From Embleya sp049739465 (GTDB lineage: Bacteria; Actinomycetota; Actinomycetes; Streptomycetales; Streptomycetaceae), in NCBI RefSeq assembly GCF_049739465.1, contig NZ_JBMHHY010000015.1, positions 214,171 to 278,170 of the forward strand: a DNA stretch of 64,000 nt. The letters run 5' to 3'. The position numbers and the translations under genes were made by a program. How positions within the stretch are numbered: the first letter of the stretch is position 1; each line of letters starts with the position of its first letter. Shown here piece after piece: positions 58,810 to 64,000 of this stretch. The notes under the pieces are model-generated. The model searched no databases, was not told where the DNA came from, and saw only the letters and a list, made by a program, of their open reading frames with translations.

Positions 58810-60432
58810 ATGACCGAGTCGACGCTCGAACACCACGCCCCGGCCGAACCCAAGCCGGAGCCGCTGCCGATCACCGCGGTGACGTGTCTGGAGGACCGGG
58901 CCCAGGTGACCCGGTCCGGCCGGCTCGAACTGGCCCGGGGTGTACAGCGGATCCTGATCGGCCCGGTGACCCCGCTCGCGGTGGACCGGTCGCTGCGCGC
59001 CGAGGTGCTCGCGGACGACGGCACCGCGACCGCGATCGACGCGCGCGTGGTCCGGGTGTACACCCCGAAGCCCGCCGGCGGCCCCGGCCCGGACGCCTCC
59101 GAGCTGCGCCGGCTGGTCCACGAACTGGGCCAGCGCAAGGAGGAGTCGTCCCGACGCGAGCAGCGGCTGCGCACCCGGCTCGGCCTGGTCGCACAGGCCC
59201 GGACGGACCTGCGCCGGGAGATCGGCGAGAACACCGGATTCGGTATCGCCGAGCCGGAGCGCTGGGCCGGCGAGCTGGATCGGCTCGCCGCCGAGGCCGA
59301 CGAGCGGTACGCCGAACTGCACGCGCTGGCCGACGAGCGGACCACGCTGGGCCGCCGACTGCGCGACGCGGAGGCGGCGTTGAGCGCGGCCGAGCGGGAG
59401 CCGACCGAGCTGACCGCGAGCGTCGAGGTGGTGATCGAGGCCGACCGGGCCGGTTCGGCCGAACTGCGGGTGGTGCACCTGGTGCCGTGCGCGCTGTGGC
59501 GGCCCGCCTACCGGGCGACGCTGGCGGCGGATCGGCGGTCGATCGAGGTCGAGTCGTACGCGGTGGTGTGGCAGCGCACCGGCGAGGACTGGACCGACGT
59601 GGCGTTGTCCCTGTCCACCGCGCGGCCGACCCTGGCGGCGCGTCCGCCGAGCCTGGCCGAGGACCGGTTGACCCTGCGCGAGCGCAGCCAGGAGGAGCGG
59701 AAGCAGGTCGAGGTGGATCTGCGTGAGGAGGACATCGCCACGGTGGGCACGGTGGCGGCGGGCTCGGCTTCGGCTTCGGCTTCGGCCGAGTTGCCGGGGG
59801 TGGACGACGGCGGCGAGGTTCGGGTATTGGCCGCGCCGGCGCCGGTGGAGCTGCCCGCCGACGGCCGGCCGCATCGGGTCGGGCTGACCACCTTCACCGT
59901 GCCGTGCGAGCCCGAGGCGGCCTGCTCACCCGAACTGTCCCCGTTCGTGAGCCAGGTCGTCCGCTTCGCCAACGACGCCGGCCACGCACTCCTCGCGGGC
60001 CCGGTGGAGCTGGTCCGCGGCAGCGGGTACGCCGGGCGCGGGCAGCTCGACTTCGCCGCGCCGGGCGAGGAGGTGCGGTTGCCGTTCGGAAGCGAGGACG
60101 ACTTCCGGGTGGTGCGCGAGGTGACCGAGGCGCGGACGACGGCCACGCTCACCGGGCGCACGGTGGTCACCCGTACGGTGACCGTCTTCGTGTCGCACCT
60201 CGCCGCACCGGGCGCCGAGCCGCCCGGGCCGGTCGTACTGCGCGAGCGGGTGCCGGTGTCGGAGGTGTCGGCGGTCGAGGTCAAGGTGCGCGACGACCTG
60301 TCGGAGCCGGCGCCGGACGTGGTCGACGCGCAGGGGATCGTGCGGTGGGACCTGCGGTTGGCCCCGGGTGAGCGGCGGCGGGTCACGCTGGTGTACGAAC
60401 TGCACGCGTCGGGCAAGGTCACCGGGTTGTGA
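58810..60432 (+). CDS. DUF4139 protein (paralogue 2)
   Basis: A 540-residue protein related to the gene before it. AVTCLEDRAQVTRSGRLELA opens DUF4140, a coiled coil (SRREQRLRTRLGLVAQ) follows, and the DUF4139 domain has VPCALWRPAYRATLAADRR and WQRTGEDWTDVALSLSTARP. It lacks the long insertion of paralogue 1 apart from ASASASAEL. The two genes are 1 bp apart and almost surely cotranslated. They may form a hetero-oligomer. Neither has a signal or transmembrane segment. Confidence 0.87.
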   Translation: MTESTLEHHAPAEPKPEPLPITAVTCLEDRAQVTRSGRLELARGVQRILIGPVTPLAVDRSLRAEVLADDGTATAIDARVVRVYTPKPAGGPGPDASELRRLVHELGQRKEESSRREQRLRTRLGLVAQARTDLRREIGENTGFGIAEPERWAGELDRLAAEADERYAELHALADERTTLGRRLRDAEAALSAAEREPTELTASVEVVIEADRAGSAELRVVHLVPCALWRPAYRATLAADRRSIEVESYAVVWQRTGEDWTDVALSLSTARPTLAARPPSLAEDRLTLRERSQEERKQVEVDLREEDIATVGTVAAGSASASASAELPGVDDGGEVRVLAAPAPVELPADGRPHRVGLTTFTVPCEPEAACSPELSPFVSQVVRFANDAGHALLAGPVELVRGSGYAGRGQLDFAAPGEEVRLPFGSEDDFRVVREVTEARTTATLTGRTVVTRTVTVFVSHLAAPGAEPPGPVVLRERVPVSEVSAVEVKVRDDLSEPAPDVVDAQGIVRWDLRLAPGERRRVTLVYELHASGKVTGL

Positions 60433-60519
60433 GCGATCCGGCGTCGGCGGTGTTCGGGGAGCCGACCGTTTACGCTGGACGAGGGAAGACCACGTATCGG
60501 CTGCCGAGGAGTCCGTCAC

Positions 60520-60951
60520 ATGCTCAGGGTCCTGATGATTCTGGTGCCCTTGGCGCTGGACATCTACGCGTTCATCGACTGTCTGACCACCGACGAACGT
60601 AAGGTCAGAGGGCTGCCCAAGCTGGCCTGGGTCTTCGTCATCCTGCTGTTCCCGCTGTTCGGCGCGATCGGCTGGCTGGTCGCCGGGCGGGAGAAGAGCG
60701 CACAGGCGGCGGGCGGCGGCGGATTCGCCTTCGGCGGTCGCGGTCGAGGCGGCCAGCTCGCCCCGGACGACAACCCGGAGTTCCTGGCCTCGCTGGCCAA
60801 GGACGAGCGCAAGCCGGGCGATGTCCCGGCGGCGGGCAACGACGAGGAAGAGATGCTCAAGCGCTGGGAAGAGGACCTCAAGCGCCGCGAGGACGACCTG
60901 CGCAGCCCCGATCAGGACAATCCGGACGGGCGCGCGAAGGACAAGGACTGA
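60520..60951 (+). CDS. PLDNc_N domain membrane protein
   Basis: A 143-residue protein with two N-terminal helices (VLMILVPLALDIYAFIDCL and LAWVFVILLFPLFGAIGWLVAG), which is the phospholipase D-nuclease N-terminal domain, without any nuclease domain. The cytoplasmic tail is Gly-rich then highly charged (LKRWEEDLKRREDDL). Such two-helix proteins are common in actinobacteria with no defined role. It lies 87 bp after the DUF4139 pair. Confidence 0.85.
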   Translation: MLRVLMILVPLALDIYAFIDCLTTDERKVRGLPKLAWVFVILLFPLFGAIGWLVAGREKSAQAAGGGGFAFGGRGRGGQLAPDDNPEFLASLAKDERKPGDVPAAGNDEEEMLKRWEEDLKRREDDLRSPDQDNPDGRAKDKD

Positions 60952-60980
60952 TCGCGGGCTGATCGGGTTTCGGCAGTACG

Positions 60981-61012
60981 GCCGGTCGGGTCGCGGCAGC
61001 GGCCCGACCGGC
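60981..61012. terminator. Terminator between convergent genes
   Basis: GCCGGTCGGG and CCCGACCGGC form a perfect 10-bp stem with a 12-nt loop, followed by TTTG. It ends the PLDNc_N gene 5 bp before the IclR stop at 61017 on the other strand. Confidence 0.8.
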
Positions 61013-61016
61013 TTTG

Positions 61017-61943
61017 TCATGCGGGGGCGTCGACTGTGCGGATCGCCGCAGTCACCTCCGCCGCCGCCTCGGCGAGCAGCCGGCCGGTCTTCTCCACCGC
61101 CTGACCGTCGGTTCGGGGCGCGAAGCCGCGCAGGCTGAGGATCAGTACCAGGTCGCCGTCCCGGTCGTGCACCGGCGCGCTGATCGCGCCCACCCGGTAG
61201 TCCCGATCCGGATCGAGGTCGTCGATCTGCCCGCCGTCCGAGCTGCCGCCGATCTCGGTCGCGATCTCCTCCAGGAGGGTGCGCAGTCGGGCCGCTGCGG
61301 CGCCCGCGCCCAGCGTGTCCAACCCCTCCAGGTGCTCGTCGAGTTCGCCGAGCGTCTCGCCCAACCGCGTCTCCACGTCGGTGACCTGCTCGATCGCGAA
61401 CCCCCGACGCCGGGCGTCGTCGATCGCGCGCTCCATCCGGCGGCGCGCGGCCGGAGCGTCCGCCTGGTCGAGCCAGCGGCGGACGGTCTGCTCGGCGGCC
61501 CAGGGCACGTAGCCGATGCCGAGCGGCGGGGTGATCGGCGCCTGGGCGCCGACGTTCAGCCGGTGCAGTTCCGGGCCGGGCGCCCGGACCACCTCGGCGA
61601 TCGCCACGTGGTGTTCGCCGGGGGTCATCGCGAAGCAGGTCAGCCCGGTCTCGTCGCGCAGCCGGCCCATGATCGGGCGGGCGACGTCGAGTACGCCGAG
61701 CCCGCGTGCCGCCGCCCGGCCGACCGCGACCAGGGCCGGGCCGAGTCGGTAGGTACGGCGGGTGGGATGGCGGATCAGCCAGCCGAGGGAGGTCAGGCTC
61801 GCCAGCATCGGATGGCAGGTGGCCGGAGTCACCGCGAGATGGCGGGCGATCTCGGACAGGGTCAGTCCGTCGGTCGGCCGCTCGGCGATCGCGTCGATCA
61901 GCGAGACGAGCCGGTCGGTCTGCGGGGACGGTCGTGCGGGCAT
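61017..61943 (-). CDS. IclR family transcriptional regulator
   Basis: A 308-residue regulator with an N-terminal winged helix (LTLSEIARHLAVTPATCHPML) and a C-terminal effector domain carrying ETGLTCFAMTPGEHHVAIAE and PITPPLGIGYVPWAA. GFAIEQVTDVETRLGE follows. It is divergent from the D-aminoacylase gene with a 104-bp intergenic region that holds a TGCGCA inverted pair, so control of that gene is likely. The ATG at 61943 was chosen because the helix-turn-helix begins soon after. Confidence 0.9.
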   Translation of the reverse strand: MPARPSPQTDRLVSLIDAIAERPTDGLTLSEIARHLAVTPATCHPMLASLTSLGWLIRHPTRRTYRLGPALVAVGRAAARGLGVLDVARPIMGRLRDETGLTCFAMTPGEHHVAIAEVVRAPGPELHRLNVGAQAPITPPLGIGYVPWAAEQTVRRWLDQADAPAARRRMERAIDDARRRGFAIEQVTDVETRLGETLGELDEHLEGLDTLGAGAAAARLRTLLEEIATEIGGSSDGGQIDDLDPDRDYRVGAISAPVHDRDGDLVLILSLRGFAPRTDGQAVEKTGRLLAEAAAEVTAAIRTVDAPA

Positions 61944-61983
61944 GGCGGGCACCTTATCCGGTCTTGCCGATCTTTTCGCATAG

Positions 61984-62010
61984 TGCGCATATTGACTCGC
62001 ACAATGCGCA
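61984..62010. promoter_or_regulatory. TGCGCA repeat pair in the IclR-deacylase gap
   Basis: TGCGCA at 61984-61989 and 62005-62010, each self-complementary, separated by a 15-bp segment that includes ATATTGAC. The copies are 21 bp apart, two helical turns. It is a reasonable IclR operator overlapping the divergent promoters. Confidence 0.55.
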
Positions 62011-62047
62011 GCCATACGGTCTGGCCCACGTTACCGGGGAGGCGCAC

Positions 62048-63847
62048 ATGTACGACCACTACGACCACTACGACCTCAAGATCAGCAACGCCACGATCGT
62101 GGACGGCACCGGCGCGGATCGGTATGTGGGTGACATCGGCATCCGGGATGGCGTGATCGTCGCGATCCGCCGGCACGACGGGACCGATCCGGACCCGGCC
62201 CTCGACGGCGACGCCGCCGAGACGATCGACGGGACCGGGCTCCTGGTCACGCCGGGCTTCGTGGACATCCACACCCACTACGACGGCCAGGCCACCTGGG
62301 ACGAGGTGCTCGATCCGTCCACGTCGCACGGGGTGACCACGGTGATCTCCGGGAACTGTGGGGTGGGCTTCGCGCCGGTGCGGCCGGGGCGCGAGGACTG
62401 GCTGATCCGGCTGATGGAGGGCGTCGAGGACATCCCCGGGACGGCGCTCGCCGAGGGCATGACGTGGGGGTGGGAGACCTTCCCGGAATACCTGGACGTG
62501 CTGGAAGGGCGCCGGTTCGCGGCCGACATCGGCGTACAGATCGCGCACGGCGCGGTACGGGCGTACGCGATGGGCGACCGAGGTGCGCGCAACGAGCCGG
62601 CCACGGCCGAGGACATCGCGGCGATGGCGGTGATCGTCAAGGAGGCGATCGAGGCCGGCGCGCTGGGCTTCTCCACGTCGCGCACCCTCGCGCACAAGGC
62701 GATGGGCGGCGAGCCGGTGCCCGGCACGTTCGCCGGCGAGGACGAACTCTTCGGCCTGGGACGGGCGATGGCGGCCGGCGGCCGGGCCGTGTTCGAGCTG
62801 GCGCCGACCGGCTCGTCCGGCGAGGACATCGTGGCGCCGGCCTCGGAGGTGGCCTGGATGCGCCGACTCGCCGCCGAGATCGGCATGCCGGTGTCGTTCG
62901 CCCTGCTCCAGGTAAACGCGGCGCCGGCGTTGTGGCGCGAGCTGATGGCCGAGTCGCAGGCGGCGAACGAGGCGGGCGCGCGGCTGCATCCGCAGGTCGC
63001 GGGGCGGCCGTTCGGGATGCTGACCGGGTTCGGCACGCGCAACGCGTTCAGCAAACGACCGACCTTCCGGGCGCTGGACGACCGGCGCATGGCGGGTGAG
63101 CTGGACGCTGCGGCGTTCGCGGCGGAGTTGGCCCGGCCCGAGGTCAGGGCGGCGATCCTGGCCGAGGCGGACCTGCCCAGCGACCCGAACATCCCGGGCG
63201 ACTCGGTGAATCTGGCGATGCAGTTCATGCTGGACCGGATGTATCCGATGGATCCGGTCCCGGACTACGAGCCACTGCCGGACCGTACGGTGGCGGCGAT
63301 CGCCCGGGCGCGCGGCGAGGAGCCGTTGGCGACGCTGTACGACCTGCAACTGGCCGACGACGCGCGGGCCACGCTGATGGTCCCGATGTTCAACTACTCG
63401 GACGGCGACCACGAGGCGATCCGGGAGATGCTCACCCACCCGGCGAGCGTCTTCGGTCTGGCCGACGGCGGCGCGCACTGCTCGATGATCTGCGACGCGT
63501 CCCAGCCCACCTTCCTGCTCACCCACTGGGCCAGGGACCGCGCCCGAGGCGAGCGGCTGCCCCTGGAGTTCCTGATCCGGAAGCAGACCCTGGACACCGC
63601 GACCCTCTACGGCCTGACCGACCGAGGCGTCGTGGCGGAGGGCAAACGCGCCGACCTGAACGTGATCGACCTGGCAGCGCTGACGTTGCACCGACCGCGA
63701 ATGGTCCACGACCTCCCGGCCGGCGGCGGCCGAATGCTCCAGGCCGCAACGGGCTACGTCGCCACGATCGTGGCCGGCCAGGTGACCCGCCGAGCCGGCG
63801 TCGACACGGGGGCCCGGCCGGGGAGGCTGGTCCGCGGCGCGCGTTGA
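62048..63847 (+). CDS. N-acyl-D-amino-acid deacylase family amidohydrolase
   Basis: A 599-residue amidohydrolase of the D-aminoacylase class. TPGFVDIHTHYDGQATWD (about 68-85) brings His75 and His77 of the metal site. ISGNCGVGFAPVRPG carries the bridging Cys. ALGFSTSRT, GFGTRNAFSKRP and the C-terminal YGLTDRGVVAEGKRADLNVID complete the family order. Substrate could be N-acyl-D-Asp/Glu or a related amide. ATG at 62048 opens with YDHYDHYDL; GGGAGGCGC precedes it. Confidence 0.88.
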   Translation: MYDHYDHYDLKISNATIVDGTGADRYVGDIGIRDGVIVAIRRHDGTDPDPALDGDAAETIDGTGLLVTPGFVDIHTHYDGQATWDEVLDPSTSHGVTTVISGNCGVGFAPVRPGREDWLIRLMEGVEDIPGTALAEGMTWGWETFPEYLDVLEGRRFAADIGVQIAHGAVRAYAMGDRGARNEPATAEDIAAMAVIVKEAIEAGALGFSTSRTLAHKAMGGEPVPGTFAGEDELFGLGRAMAAGGRAVFELAPTGSSGEDIVAPASEVAWMRRLAAEIGMPVSFALLQVNAAPALWRELMAESQAANEAGARLHPQVAGRPFGMLTGFGTRNAFSKRPTFRALDDRRMAGELDAAAFAAELARPEVRAAILAEADLPSDPNIPGDSVNLAMQFMLDRMYPMDPVPDYEPLPDRTVAAIARARGEEPLATLYDLQLADDARATLMVPMFNYSDGDHEAIREMLTHPASVFGLADGGAHCSMICDASQPTFLLTHWARDRARGERLPLEFLIRKQTLDTATLYGLTDRGVVAEGKRADLNVIDLAALTLHRPRMVHDLPAGGGRMLQAATGYVATIVAGQVTRRAGVDTGARPGRLVRGAR

Positions 63848-63904
63848 GCGCGCCCGATGTCGGCAAGGCCCCCGAGCCATGGCCTCGCCCGACCTGATGT
63901 GTGT

Positions 63905-64000
63905 ATGAGCTTGCTCCGCTTTGACGGACACCGTCGTTGTGGTGGTCAGGCCGCGAGTGTGGCTTCGTATTCGACGGGCGTGCGGTAGCCGAGGCTGCTG
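63905..64000 (-). mobile_element. IS3-family insertion sequence, 3' end of transposase
   Basis: At the right edge this strand encodes SSLGYRTPVEYEATLAA-stop (stop at 63946-63948), the usual end of IS3-family OrfB/DDE transposases (rve integrase core). The sequence TGAGCTTGCTCCGCTTTGACGG at about 63905-63926 is in the position of a terminal inverted repeat, but only this end is visible and the exact boundary is uncertain. Confidence 0.75.

Noticed and set aside
1..64000. tRNA, rRNA or riboswitch genes.
   Set aside because: I looked in the intergenic regions for cloverleaf-like or conserved riboswitch patterns and saw none that I could support by eye.

Overview
The window is very GC-rich chromosomal DNA from an actinomycete, most likely a member of the Streptomycetaceae. 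The evidence is the GC-skewed codon use, the frequent GTG starts, mycothiol metabolism (mca), the futalosine menaquinone genes, DUF397/DUF5753 regulator pairs and the order of the housekeeping genes. No rRNA, tRNA or CRISPR array was seen.

Region 1 (1-16.7 kb) is mostly core genome: the 5' end of a PhoH-type gene, a Z-isoprenyl diphosphate synthase, GTP-dependent PEP carboxykinase, a hemolysin III-type membrane protein, a drug exporter with its TetR regulator, a thioredoxin-domain DUF255 protein, mycothiol conjugate amidase, DUF4307, greA, a DrrAB-like ABC exporter, threonine ammonia-lyase and a MarR regulator. A HigBA-like toxin-antitoxin locus with a frameshifted toxin sits at 9.1-9.8 kb.

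Region 2 (16.7-42 kb) is mixed. It holds a sigma-like three-gene unit, small operons of unknown function, an RsbW-like kinase with a DUF5753/DUF397 pair, a deletion remnant of a graspetide-type methyltransferase, an ECF sigma factor with a SnoaL-like tail, cystathionine gamma-synthase, two related lipoproteins, an intact HigBA-like pair, an FN3 lipoprotein, a truncated HxlR/NmrA pair fused by deletion, SUKH proteins, a two-component system, a second exporter with a WYL regulator, and a DAACS symporter.

Region 3 (42-56.6 kb) carries the futalosine menaquinone genes mqnE, a threonine dehydratase, an Lrp regulator, ubiX-like, then mqnP and the UbiD-like decarboxylase. Between ubiX and mqnP lies an accessory island. 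It contains a rhomboid protease, a lipoprotein, and a tight operon of WXG100-like protein, small partner, proline-rich protein with a C-terminal YwqJ-type deaminase, a SUKH-3 domain fused to a second deaminase, and a separate SUKH-3 protein. It ends in DUF6879, a truncated XRE gene and a 23-copy 8-bp minisatellite. This looks like a polymorphic-toxin system exported by type VII secretion and is the most interesting part of the window.

Region 4 (56.6-64 kb) has two adjacent DUF4139 genes, a PLDNc_N membrane protein, an IclR regulator divergent from an N-acyl-D-amino-acid deacylase, and the end of an IS3-family element at the right edge.
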